Assembly (NCBI GenBank): GCA_903858275.1
Contig: CAIOIC010000038.1
Span: 1-37,199 of the forward strand
Reading direction: 5' to 3'
Length of the DNA: 37,199 nt
Source of the DNA: an uncultured Verrucomicrobia subdivision 3 bacterium
GTDB taxonomy: Bacteria; Verrucomicrobiota; Verrucomicrobiia; Limisphaerales; UBA11358
In this document: positions 1 to 7,730 of the stretch, in pieces
Numbering within the stretch: the stretch's first letter is position 1
Layout: each line of letters begins with the position of its first letter
Program-made: the position numbers and the translations under genes
The notes under the pieces: model-generated
Database searches by the model: none
What the model was told of the DNA's origin: nothing
Seen by the model: only the letters and a program-made list of their open reading frames with translations

Positions 1-334
1 CATTGATATAAACCGCCCGCGCCCGGCTCAAGTCATAGCCCGCCGGCAGGTCGAGCGTCGTTTCGAACGGCCCGTAGCTGATTTCCATGACCAGAAAGCT
101 GCAATGCGGCGCGCGGCAGCAGTCGGGGCGAATGCCGTTGATGCGCAGCCGCTGGCCTTCGGCGATGATTTCCAGGCTGTCGCTCTTCATGCCGGCCAGC
201 TCGGCCTTGATCACGAGACCGTTGTTGGCGACGTAAATGTCGGTGTTGGGCGTCCAGCGGCCCGTAGCCGGCTCACCTGTGCTATGGCTGCGCGGCGCAA
301 AATGAATCGAAGAACTGACTTTGGTTGCGGCCAT
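1..334 (-). CDS. Hsp20-family small heat shock protein (3' end outside window)
   Basis: Read on the minus strand from ATG at 334, an open frame of 111 codons runs off the left edge. After a short polar N-terminus (about residues 1-26) comes an alpha-crystallin-type domain: WTPNTDIYVANNGLVIKAEL opens it, followed by AGMKSDSLEIIAEGQRLRI and, further on, MEISYGPFETTLDLPAGYD. The GPF/RxF-like turn followed by a hydrophobic Leu-Pro strand is characteristic of Hsp20. Members are ATP-independent holdases that bind unfolding proteins in the cytoplasm. A Cys-Cys pair with a further Cys (CCRAPHC) sits in the middle of the domain, which is unusual. The C-terminal IxI/GxL part lies outside the window. 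No clear Shine-Dalgarno sequence precedes the ATG. A gene for a small Cys/His-rich protein ends 45 bp upstream on the same strand. Family assignment is confident; the specific role is not. Confidence 0.85.
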   Translation of the reverse strand, partial: MAATKVSSSIHFAPRSHSTGEPATGRWTPNTDIYVANNGLVIKAELAGMKSDSLEIIAEGQRLRINGIRPDCCRAPHCSFLVMEISYGPFETTLDLPAGYDLSRARAVYIN

Positions 335-379
335 GTTACAAAAGTGTTTTCTGAATTTTCTGCCGGATTCCGCGAACGG

Positions 380-538
380 TCAAGGCAAGGTGATTTTTTT
401 GTGCTCCTCGTTTTCGTGATCGTGCGAACAACCGCAGTTGCAACCGCGATCATGTTTTTTGGGGTCGGAACTGCGCCAGACAAAAACCACCGCCACACCA
501 AGCACAATCACCAAGGGAAGAAATTGCTGCCAACTCAT
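380..538 (-). CDS. Small Cys/His-rich single-pass membrane protein, FeoB-associated-like
   Basis: A 52-codon frame starts at ATG 538 and stops with TGA at 380-382. Residues about 6-21 (FLPLVIVLGVAVVFVW) form one hydrophobic membrane segment. A short cytoplasmic-type tail follows with a Cys cluster (RGCNCGCSHDHENEEH) and a Lys-rich end. One N-terminal helix followed by CxCxC is the layout of the FeoB-associated Cys-rich membrane proteins, which are thought to bind metal next to ferrous-iron transporters. No feoB is visible here, so an iron role is inference; the His-rich extension could equally bind Zn, Ni or Cu. It lies 45 bp upstream of the Hsp20 gene on the same strand and may be cotranscribed with it. 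Alternative: a chance ORF. The neat helix-plus-CxCxC architecture argues against that. Confidence 0.6.
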   Translation of the reverse strand: MSWQQFLPLVIVLGVAVVFVWRSSDPKKHDRGCNCGCSHDHENEEHKKITLP

Positions 539-620
539 GGTGGCAACATAGCTGCAAACCGGAATCGCGCAAATGGAATTTTCGGCGTGAACCGCCGGCG
601 GTTTCCGCTACCCTGCCCAC

Positions 621-1031
621 ATGGCTGAACCGTTCCGTTACCATCATCGCGTCACCTACGCCGAATGCACCGTCGGCAACCACATCTACCACTCCCGCTA
701 CCTCGATTTGCTGGAGGCGGCGCGCGGTGAATTTTTGCGTTCGCTCGGCACGCCGGTCCTGACCTTGCAGGATGCGGATTATATTTTCCCCGTCATCGAG
801 GCGCGGCTGCGTTACCAAGCCCCGGCGCGATACGATGATTGGCTGACGATTGAAGTCCGCCCCTCGCTGGTCGAACGCATCCGCGTGAATTTCCACCACC
901 GCATCCTTGATCAGAACCAAAAACTGCTGCTGGAGGCCGAAACCTTTCATTGCGGCACCAGCCGCGAGGAGAAGCCAAAACGGTTGCCGCCGGAACTGGT
1001 GGAAAAACTTTTGCCGCTCGTGGCGAAGTAA
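621..1031 (+). CDS. Hotdog-fold acyl-CoA thioesterase (4HBT, YbgC/FadM-like)
   Basis: The 136-residue product has the length and pattern of single-domain 4HBT thioesterases. YHHRVTYAECTVGNHIYHSRY is strand 1 and the active-site loop, LDLLEAARGEFLRSLG is the long hotdog helix, and the YDDWLTIEVRPSLVERIRVNFHHRI strands follow. These cytoplasmic enzymes hydrolyse acyl-CoA thioesters. The catalytic Asp of YbgC-type enzymes (second Asp of the YEDTDAGG-like motif) is Thr17 here, with Glu15 and Cys16 nearby, so mechanism or activity may differ. The gene follows a divergent arrangement with the minus-strand small membrane protein, and purF begins 66 bp downstream on the same strand. The ATG at 621 fits the family N-terminus. 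The substrate is not predictable. Confidence 0.8.
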   Translation: MAEPFRYHHRVTYAECTVGNHIYHSRYLDLLEAARGEFLRSLGTPVLTLQDADYIFPVIEARLRYQAPARYDDWLTIEVRPSLVERIRVNFHHRILDQNQKLLLEAETFHCGTSREEKPKRLPPELVEKLLPLVAK

Positions 1032-1097
1032 GATTTTCACCGCCGGTTCCGGCTTGCGCAAAGCGCTTTCGTTTGCTCAAATTCAGCGGCGCGCGCG

Positions 1098-2579
1098 ATG
1101 CAAAAACCACCAAATTACCCCAAACATTACTGCGGAGTTTTCGGCGTTTTCGGTCACCCGAACGCTGCGGAGCTGGCCTACTTCGGACTTTACGCCCTGC
1201 AACATCGCGGCCAGGAGAGTGCCGGCATTGTCACCGGCCACGACGGCAAGTTTTACAAACACCACGGCATGGGACTCGTGCCGCAGATTTTCAGCGACCC
1301 GAAAATCCTGCACGACCTCGTCGGCGACCGGGCCATCGGCCACACGCGGTATTCCACCACCGGCACCTCGAATCTCCGCAACGCCCAGCCGCTCACCGTG
1401 GACTGCGCCCGCGGCCAGATCGCCGTGGCCCACAACGGCAACCTCACCAACGCCGCGCAACTCCGCGATGAACTCGAATCACGCGGGCTCGTTTTCCAGA
1501 CCACCGTGGACAGCGAGATCATCATCATGATGCTTGCGCAGCCGACCATGGGCGGCGTCGCCAACTCACTCGTTCAGACTTTGCGCCGCATTGAGGGCGC
1601 GTATTCACTCGTCATCCTGACGGAAAAGGAACTCATCGGCGCGCGCGATCCGCATGGTTTCCGCCCGCTGTCCATCGGTCGCACGGCGAACGGCGCGTGG
1701 ATTCTTTCCAGCGAGACGACGGCCTTTGATTTGATTCACGCGCAATTCGTCCGCGACATCGAGCCGGGCGAAATTGTCATCATCAACGACAAAGGCCTGA
1801 CCAGCATTCAGGCTTTTCCCGAACACAGCAAAAAAGCCTTCTGCATTTTTGAATACGTCTATTTTGCGCGGCCGGACAGTGTCCTGAACGGCCACAGCGT
1901 CTATGACGTGCGCAAGGAAATGGGCCGCCAGCTTGCCCGCGAACATAATATCAAAGCCGATCTGGTGATTCCAGTGCCGGACAGCGGCGTGTGCGCGGCG
2001 ATGGGCTACGCCGAGGAATCCGGCATCCCCTACGAAATGGCGTTCATCCGCAACCATTACGTCGGCCGCAGTTTTCTCCAGCCCACGCAGCTCATCCGCG
2101 ATTTCAACGTCCGCGTGAAACTCAACCTCATCGAGTCGCTCGTCAAAGACAAGCGCGTCATCATCGTGGATGATTCCATTGTGCGCGGGACGACGTGCCG
2201 TTCCCGGGTGAAAACGCTCAAGGAAGCCGGGGCCAAGGAAGTTCATGTCGCCGTCAGTTGTCCGCCGCACCAATATCCGTGCGTTTATGGCATCGATTTT
2301 CCCGATCGCAGCAAGCTCATGGCGGCGAACAACACCGTGGACGAGATTCGTAAATACCTGAATGCCGATTCGCTGCACTACCTCTCCCAAGCCGGCATGG
2401 TGGCCGCGACCAGGCAACCGGCGGAAGCCTTCTGCATGGCGTGCTACAACGGCAATTATCCCGTCACCTATGACCCGCTGCTCGACAAGCACATCATCGA
2501 GCGCCGCCGCAAAGAGACGCAAACCCTCGGCGAAGCCGCCGCGAAGGAAAATGAGCAATTCAAGCTTTTGAAGGTGTGA
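1098..2579 (+). CDS. purF: Amidophosphoribosyltransferase (glutamine PRPP amidotransferase)
   Basis: This enzyme catalyses the first committed step of purine synthesis, making 5-phosphoribosylamine from PRPP and glutamine. The 493-residue protein has an 11-residue propeptide before the nucleophile Cys12 (HYCGVFGVFG), the Ntn glutaminase features LQHRGQESAGI and GHTRYSTTG, and a type I phosphoribosyltransferase domain with the PRPP loop VIIVDDSIVRGTT (Asp358/Asp359). Cysteines in CIFEYVYFARPDS, SCPPHQYPC and FCMACYNG match the four ligands of the [4Fe-4S] cluster of the Bacillus-type enzyme. It is therefore probably the oxygen-sensitive Fe-S class with a processed N-terminus. A thioesterase gene lies 66 bp upstream. 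No purine riboswitch or PurR box was recognised before it. Confidence 0.97.
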   Translation: MQKPPNYPKHYCGVFGVFGHPNAAELAYFGLYALQHRGQESAGIVTGHDGKFYKHHGMGLVPQIFSDPKILHDLVGDRAIGHTRYSTTGTSNLRNAQPLTVDCARGQIAVAHNGNLTNAAQLRDELESRGLVFQTTVDSEIIIMMLAQPTMGGVANSLVQTLRRIEGAYSLVILTEKELIGARDPHGFRPLSIGRTANGAWILSSETTAFDLIHAQFVRDIEPGEIVIINDKGLTSIQAFPEHSKKAFCIFEYVYFARPDSVLNGHSVYDVRKEMGRQLAREHNIKADLVIPVPDSGVCAAMGYAEESGIPYEMAFIRNHYVGRSFLQPTQLIRDFNVRVKLNLIESLVKDKRVIIVDDSIVRGTTCRSRVKTLKEAGAKEVHVAVSCPPHQYPCVYGIDFPDRSKLMAANNTVDEIRKYLNADSLHYLSQAGMVAATRQPAEAFCMACYNGNYPVTYDPLLDKHIIERRRKETQTLGEAAAKENEQFKLLKV

Positions 2580-2681
2580 AGCGCGGCGCAGGGCGGGCCG
2601 CAAAAGAGTATTGGCACAAACGCAATTGAGCTGTTGTTCAAATTGCGCAGCAGCTTTAGCATGTGCAAACTCAAATCCACC

Positions 2682-4685
2682 ATGAAACTGCTCGTCACCG
2701 CCGTCTTGTTTTTTGGCCTCCATGCTTTCGCCGCACTCCAGCCAATTGCTTCATGGTCGTTCGATGATGGACGCACCAACGCCATGAGCGGCGTGGTCGA
2801 GTTTGCGCCGGGGGTCAGCGGGCAGTGTCTGGTGCTGGATGGCTTGACGACACACCTAGCGCAACCCGCCGGACCGAACCAAGCCCTGACCAATGAATTC
2901 ACGGTTACCGCGTGGGTGGCGCTCGGTTCGTATCCGCTGAACTGGTCGCCAGCGGTGGATTTGGCGGAAACGAATCAGTGCGGATTTTCTCTCGGGGTGG
3001 ATGCACACGGAAGATTTGGGCTGTGGCTGCGGGCCGGCGAAAATTGGCGGGGGCTGGCGGCCACGAACGTGATTTCCTTGCGGCAGTGGCATCACCTCGC
3101 CGCCACGCTGGCGACGAACGGACAAACTGCTTTGTTCCTCGATGGCAAGCGGGTCGCGGAGAAAACGATCCAAGGCCAATTCATCCCGCCGACAAAACTG
3201 GATTTGTTAATTGGCAAAAGCCGGGGCAAAGCCAAGCCCGAAGGTTCGATTCGTCTCGAATCCTGTGCGGAGGCATTCGCATTTTTGGACGGCGCACTGG
3301 ACGAATTGAAAATTTTCGATCATGCACTGTCGCCTCATGAAATTGCCGCGAATTATGCCTCGGCTCATGCTCCGGCGAAATCGCCTCTGGCCGAGCGGGT
3401 TTTGCCCGCCGGTCCGGACGGCGCATTCGGCGCATTTTACACGCGGCTGAAATATTATCCGCAATGGGACAACCCGTGGCGCGTGGGCGATTTTGCCGAT
3501 GTGGTCGTGCGCTTCGGCAACTTGCCGTTCAAGTTCATCTTCTGGCGCGGCACCAGCTACATTCCCAACTGGGTCACAGAAAACGGCATCTGGTTCAACA
3601 ACGAGTTCAACGAAACCTGGGCGGGGGTCAAAGGCTGCGGCGAGCCGATGTCCGACAAACAAACGCGCTACTCCAACGTCCGCATCATCGAAAACAGTGA
3701 GGCGCGCTGCGTGGTGCATTGGCGTTATGCGCTGACGGATGTTTTCTATCACATCGCCCGTGAGGACGCCGCGACCGGCTGGGGCGACTGGTCGGACGAG
3801 ATTTACACCATCTACCCGGACGGCACTTCGGTGCGCGACATCACGCTGCACAGCACTCATCCGGCGCAGCCGCACGAGTGGCAGGAGAGCATCGTCGTGA
3901 TGGGACCGGGTTTCAGCCCGGAAAATTCCATCGAACCGGTGGGGCTCACGCTCGTGAATGCTGCCGGAGAAAAGGTGGATTACTCATGGGAAAAATCCAT
4001 GCCGCCGAAGTTGCCCGGCAAACCGGCTCATCCGGTCATTCAAGTCATCAACACGAAAAGCCGGTTCAAGCCTTTCAGCCTGTTGCGTCCGCAAGACAAC
4101 ACGTCCTTCAACATCTACAGCGGCGAATCCCGGCGCGAGGTGAGCCTGTATCCATGGTGGAATCACTGGCCCGCCGCAACTTATGCCAGCGATGGCCGCT
4201 ATGCGATGGCCGCCGACCGCGCCAGCCATTCGTCGCTCACGCACTTGATTTGGGATGCCTATCAAACCGGACCGCAGTGGGTGCGCAAAATCATGCTGGC
4301 GGGCATGACCGATCAGCCGGCGGAAAAACTCCTGCCGCTGGTCCGTTCGTGGAGCCAGCCGCCGGAACTTAAGCTGGCCGGCGACGGCTACAAAAACCTC
4401 GGCTATGACCCGGCGCAAAAAGCTTACGTTCTGAAATGCGAAAAACCCGGCGCGGTGCTGGCGTTTGAACTCATCGCGAACGGGCAATCGCCGGTGGTTA
4501 ATCCGGCGTTGACAATTCTCGGCTGGGGCAAGGCAGATGCGAAATTGAAGCTCGATGGCAAAATGGTTTCGCGTGGAGAAAACTTTCGCTGGGGTCACCG
4601 CCAGACGATTGATGGCGACGATTTGATTGTCTGGCTCAAAGCGGATTCAATTTTGCCATTGAAATTCCTGCTTACCCCGAAATAA
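2682..4685 (+). CDS. Secreted LamG/ConA-like protein with large unknown C-terminal domain
   Basis: I chose ATG 2682 because it opens directly on a signal peptide (MKLLVTAVLFFGLHAFA). An in-frame ATG at 2661 would add seven residues and still give a usable signal. After the signal, roughly residues 20-215 form a LamG/concanavalin-type jelly roll (IASWSFDDG at the start, HHLAATLATNGQTALFLDGK in the middle, LDELKIFDHALSPHEIAANY at the end). About 440 residues follow that I cannot assign; they are Trp/Tyr-rich with segments such as FKFIFWRGTSYIPNWVTENG and DVFYHIARED, resembling carbohydrate-active modules. LamG domains commonly bind glycans. The protein is probably exported and acts on or binds polysaccharide. 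It ends 40 bp before the LacI-type regulator, so it may belong to the same catabolic locus. It starts about 100 bp after purF with no obvious terminator between. Confidence 0.72.
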   Translation: MKLLVTAVLFFGLHAFAALQPIASWSFDDGRTNAMSGVVEFAPGVSGQCLVLDGLTTHLAQPAGPNQALTNEFTVTAWVALGSYPLNWSPAVDLAETNQCGFSLGVDAHGRFGLWLRAGENWRGLAATNVISLRQWHHLAATLATNGQTALFLDGKRVAEKTIQGQFIPPTKLDLLIGKSRGKAKPEGSIRLESCAEAFAFLDGALDELKIFDHALSPHEIAANYASAHAPAKSPLAERVLPAGPDGAFGAFYTRLKYYPQWDNPWRVGDFADVVVRFGNLPFKFIFWRGTSYIPNWVTENGIWFNNEFNETWAGVKGCGEPMSDKQTRYSNVRIIENSEARCVVHWRYALTDVFYHIAREDAATGWGDWSDEIYTIYPDGTSVRDITLHSTHPAQPHEWQESIVVMGPGFSPENSIEPVGLTLVNAAGEKVDYSWEKSMPPKLPGKPAHPVIQVINTKSRFKPFSLLRPQDNTSFNIYSGESRREVSLYPWWNHWPAATYASDGRYAMAADRASHSSLTHLIWDAYQTGPQWVRKIMLAGMTDQPAEKLLPLVRSWSQPPELKLAGDGYKNLGYDPAQKAYVLKCEKPGAVLAFELIANGQSPVVNPALTILGWGKADAKLKLDGKMVSRGENFRWGHRQTIDGDDLIVWLKADSILPLKFLLTPK

Positions 4686-4725
4686 ATCCCCATCTATCCG
4701 TGAAAGCAATCCAAGTCAGAGCCAC

Positions 4726-5751
4726 ATGAACCCACGGGTTTCCATCCGCGATGTGGCCCGCCGGGCGGGGGTGTCGCATACGACCGCATCGCTGGCGCTG
4801 CGGAGCGATCCGCGCATACCGGCGGCGACCCGGCGCAAGGTGGAGGTGGCGGCCCGGCAACTCGATTACCGGCCGCACGCGGTGGTCGCGGACCTCATGG
4901 CGCAACTGCGCACGCTCAAGATCAAGGCGGGCACCGCAACGCTGGGGTTCATCACCGCGTGGCCGACGCGGGACAGTTGGGAGAAGTCGCCCAATCTCCG
5001 CCGTTTTTTTGCAGGGGTGAAGACACGCGCCCGTGAACTTGGATATCAGGTCGAGGTATTCTGGTTGCGTGAACCGGGGATGACGGCACGGCGGATGAGC
5101 CAGATTCTCCGCGCCCGCGGCATCCGCGGCCTGATTCTGCAATCGCTGCCCAAGGCACACGGTCACCTCTCGCTGGAGTGGCGGCATTTCGCGGCAGTGG
5201 CCAAAGACTTGACCATCACACGGCCACGGCTTCACCGGGTGATTTCGTCGCACTTCGAGGACATGCGGTTGGTGGTGCATCATCTCAAACGCCACGGCTA
5301 TCGCCGGCCCGGTTTGGTGCTGTCTGCCGAACTCGACGACCGCGTGAACCGGGCGTGGCTCGCGGCTTATTTATTATACCAGCACGACCTGCCGGCGCGC
5401 GACCGTGTGCCGGCACTGATTCTCGCAGCAGACCAGAAGCAGACGCATTTCGCCCGCTGGTTCAACCGGCATCGACCCGAAGTCATCCTGTTCACGGAGC
5501 TGCCGGTGACAACGTGGATTGAGGGACTACGCCGGCGCGCGCCGGAGGACGTGGGGTTGGTGCATCTGGATTGGTCGGCAGAACACGCGCCGCTGGCTGG
5601 CATTGATGCGGATGCGGAGACGATTGGCGGAGCGGCAGTGGACCTGCTGGTGGGGCAATTGCACGCGCACGAATACGGGATTCCGGCGCGGGAAAAGATT
5701 GTAGCCGTCAGCGGCCGTTGGATTACGGGAACTTCGCTGCGGCAGGGTTGA
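4726..5751 (+). CDS. LacI-family transcriptional regulator
   Basis: The 341-residue protein opens with a LacI-type helix-turn-helix and hinge: VSIRDVARRAGVSHTTASLA, then RIPAATRRKVEVAARQLDYR, about residues 5-55. A periplasmic-binding-protein-like effector domain covers the rest, with the subdomain pattern TLGFITAW, GIRGLILQS, GLVLSAE and DVGLVHLDW. Most members repress neighbouring sugar-use genes and release DNA on binding a sugar or metabolite. The position immediately before a 13-kb run of sugar-acid genes makes it the likely local regulator. A perfect 11-bp palindrome 11 bp after its stop is a possible operator. The recognition helix reads VSHTTASLAL rather than the commoner VSxxTVSRxL, so the operator may deviate from the classical consensus. 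The effector is unknown; a keto-deoxy acid or aldonate is plausible. Confidence 0.9.
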   Translation: MNPRVSIRDVARRAGVSHTTASLALRSDPRIPAATRRKVEVAARQLDYRPHAVVADLMAQLRTLKIKAGTATLGFITAWPTRDSWEKSPNLRRFFAGVKTRARELGYQVEVFWLREPGMTARRMSQILRARGIRGLILQSLPKAHGHLSLEWRHFAAVAKDLTITRPRLHRVISSHFEDMRLVVHHLKRHGYRRPGLVLSAELDDRVNRAWLAAYLLYQHDLPARDRVPALILAADQKQTHFARWFNRHRPEVILFTELPVTTWIEGLRRRAPEDVGLVHLDWSAEHAPLAGIDADAETIGGAAVDLLVGQLHAHEYGIPAREKIVAVSGRWITGTSLRQG

Positions 5752-5761
5752 TCGGGTTCAG

Positions 5762-5772
5762 TTTACTGTAAA
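5762..5772. promoter_or_regulatory. Perfect palindrome, candidate operator of the sugar-acid operon
   Basis: TTTAC-T-GTAAA is a perfect 5+1+5 inverted repeat between the LacI-type gene and the first aldolase gene, about 40 bp before its ATG. The position suits repressor control. However, the odd centre differs from the central CG of most LacI-family operators, and no second copy was found by eye. Assignment to the neighbouring regulator is inference. Confidence 0.3.
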
Positions 5773-5811
5773 ACATAATTGCCGTTGTTCGGGAGTCGCG
5801 CCGGTGGTTCA

Positions 5812-6603
5812 ATGAGCGGCATGGAACCAACACCGCTGCCTCAGTCCGGGCGAACCAAGGACAAACTACGCAAGGGCCAACCAGTCCTCGGCGGCTGGAC
5901 CTTGACCGGCAATCCGGCAGTCGCCGAGATCATGGCGGCGGAGGGGTTCGATTTTCTTGGCGTGGACATGGAACACACGCCGATCAATACCGAGACGTTT
6001 TATCATCTGGCGCTGGCCGTTAAAGGCACCGGCTGCGAACTGCTGGCGCGCCTGCCAGCCTGTGACCCGGTGCTCGCCAAACAGGTTCTAGATTTGGGTG
6101 CCGCCGGCATCATCGTACCTTCAGTCAACACGCCGGCCGAGGCGGCGCAAAGCGTGGCGATGGCGAAGTTTCCTCCGGACGGCATCCGCGGTGCGTCGTT
6201 GTGCCGGGCGACGGGCTTCGGGTCACGATTCTCCGAGTATTTCCAAAACCACAACCGTGACGTGGTGGTCGTGGTGATGCTGGAGCACATCACGGCGGTG
6301 AAAAATGCCGATGCAATCCTCGCCACGCCGGGCGTGGACGCGGTGCTGATCGGGCCGTATGACCTGTCGGCGTCGATGGGGTTGGCCGGGCAGTTGCAGC
6401 ACCCCGACGTGCTCGCGGCGCAACAGACGATTCTTGATGCCTGTCGCCGTCACCAGGTCGCACCCGGCATCCACGTGGTGCCGGTGGACGCCGGCGAGGT
6501 GCGGCGGCGGATGACCCAGGGCTTCCAGTTCATCGCGTGCGGCATTGACACGCTGTTCGTGCGCGAAGGGTGCCGCACGATGCTGAAAGCGCGTGAGGCA
6601 TAA
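5812..6603 (+). CDS. HpcH/HpaI-family class II pyruvate aldolase
   Basis: Members cleave 2-keto-4-hydroxy acids, for example 2-keto-3-deoxyglucarate, to pyruvate plus an aldehyde using a divalent metal. The 263-residue product carries the family landmarks: LGVDMEHTPI with the catalytic His, LLARLPACDP with the pyruvate-binding Arg, VVMLEHITAV with the metal-binding Glu and VLIGPYDLSASMG with the metal-binding Asp. An upstream TTG would extend the frame by 11 residues of poor quality (MPLFGSRAGGS). ATG 5812 is preferred, as it has a weak GGTGG motif at about -8; ATG 5821 is also possible. It is the first gene after the LacI-type regulator and lies 16 bp before a dehydrogenase gene. Context suggests a 2-keto-3-deoxy-aldonate or aldarate as substrate; the exact acid is not readable. 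Confidence 0.88.
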   Translation: MSGMEPTPLPQSGRTKDKLRKGQPVLGGWTLTGNPAVAEIMAAEGFDFLGVDMEHTPINTETFYHLALAVKGTGCELLARLPACDPVLAKQVLDLGAAGIIVPSVNTPAEAAQSVAMAKFPPDGIRGASLCRATGFGSRFSEYFQNHNRDVVVVVMLEHITAVKNADAILATPGVDAVLIGPYDLSASMGLAGQLQHPDVLAAQQTILDACRRHQVAPGIHVVPVDAGEVRRRMTQGFQFIACGIDTLFVREGCRTMLKAREA

Positions 6604-6619
6604 CGATTGAAACGTAAAC

Positions 6620-7591
6620 ATGAAAACAATCTTGGTCACTGAGTCGGAATTCGCGAAAGCTGCGGAAATTTTTCACAGCGCGAAAGATGTTCGTTGTGAG
6701 CCGGCGCCGGCAGATGAGGCGGCATTGGCGGAGGCCGTCATTGCGCGCGGCGCACGGGCGGTCATCGTCGGTGTGGCGCCATATCGCGGACCTTTGTATG
6801 CGGCGCTCGGCCAGAACAACGGCACAATCATCGCCCGGTTCGGCGTCGGTCACGACAGCGTCAACAAGCCGCTTGCCCGCCAGCACGGCATCGTGGTGAC
6901 CAACACGCCCGGTGCGCTGGATGTCAGCGTCGCCGAGCACACCCTGTGGCTGATGGGCTGCCTGGTGCGGAAGATCAGCCAGTTGGAAGCGCGGTTTCGC
7001 GCGGGCAAGTTTGCCGGCGAGGTCGGCATGGAGTTGCGCGGCAAGACGCTTGGCATCCTCGGCTTTGGCGCCATCGGTCGCAGCGTGGCTTCAATTGCGC
7101 ATTTTGGTTTTGGCATGAAGGTTATCGCCTGCAATCGGGGTTCATCTGCGCCCCCGCACAAAAATGACGATGTCGAACGTTTCACGAGCGACCCGGAAGA
7201 GCTTTTCCGCGCCTCGGATATTGTCAGTGTCCATCTGCCGGCGAATGCAAGCACCCAACGATTCGTCAATACGACCCGTCTGACCTGGCTCAAACCCGGC
7301 GCGATGCTCATCAACACTGCCCGTGGCGCGGTGCTTGATGAAGCGGCGCTCTACGACGCGCTTGCCGCCGGACGACTCGCGGGGGCGGCGCTGGACGTGT
7401 TCGAGCGCGAACCATATGCGCCCGCCCATCCGGACAAGGATCTGCGCCAGCTGGAGAACGTTGTCCTCACGCCGCACATCGGCTCGAACACCCGCGAGGC
7501 CAATCGCAGAATGGCGGAATCGGCTCTGGAAAACGTCCGCGGTTTTTTCGCCGGCAAACTCGATCAACTGACTCGCGTAGACCAACTTTGA
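6620..7591 (+). CDS. D-isomer-specific 2-hydroxyacid dehydrogenase (SerA-like)
   Basis: The 323-residue NAD(P)-dependent dehydrogenase has the Rossmann motif GFGAIGRSVAS (Gly148, Gly150, Gly153). The catalytic triad of the family is present: Arg235 in INTARGAV, Glu264 in ALDVFEREP and His286 in LTPHIGS. It lacks the C-terminal ACT domain of biosynthetic phosphoglycerate dehydrogenase, and its place inside a sugar-acid locus argues for reduction or oxidation of a short or sugar-derived 2-keto acid such as tartronate semialdehyde, glyoxylate or a 2-keto-aldonate. It starts 16 bp after the aldolase. The following 139 bp up to the next ATG are the longest gap in the run and could hold an internal promoter, though no good -35/-10 pair was seen. 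A second, clearly different paralogue sits at 12973-13935. Confidence 0.88.
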   Translation: MKTILVTESEFAKAAEIFHSAKDVRCEPAPADEAALAEAVIARGARAVIVGVAPYRGPLYAALGQNNGTIIARFGVGHDSVNKPLARQHGIVVTNTPGALDVSVAEHTLWLMGCLVRKISQLEARFRAGKFAGEVGMELRGKTLGILGFGAIGRSVASIAHFGFGMKVIACNRGSSAPPHKNDDVERFTSDPEELFRASDIVSVHLPANASTQRFVNTTRLTWLKPGAMLINTARGAVLDEAALYDALAAGRLAGAALDVFEREPYAPAHPDKDLRQLENVVLTPHIGSNTREANRRMAESALENVRGFFAGKLDQLTRVDQL

Positions 7592-7730
7592 CCGCAAGCA
7601 ACCGTGACCCCGACCCGCTCCAGACACGTCCGACACAAGGCGATTGCGTTTGCGCTTACACTCACTGCCGTCACTAATTTCGGCTGCGTGTGCATTGTCA
7701 GGCGATCGGCAAAATCAATCACTTGACTTA

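Noticed and set aside
1605..2723. 372-codon minus-strand frame over purF
   Set aside because: purF is intact on the plus strand with all catalytic and Fe-S residues.
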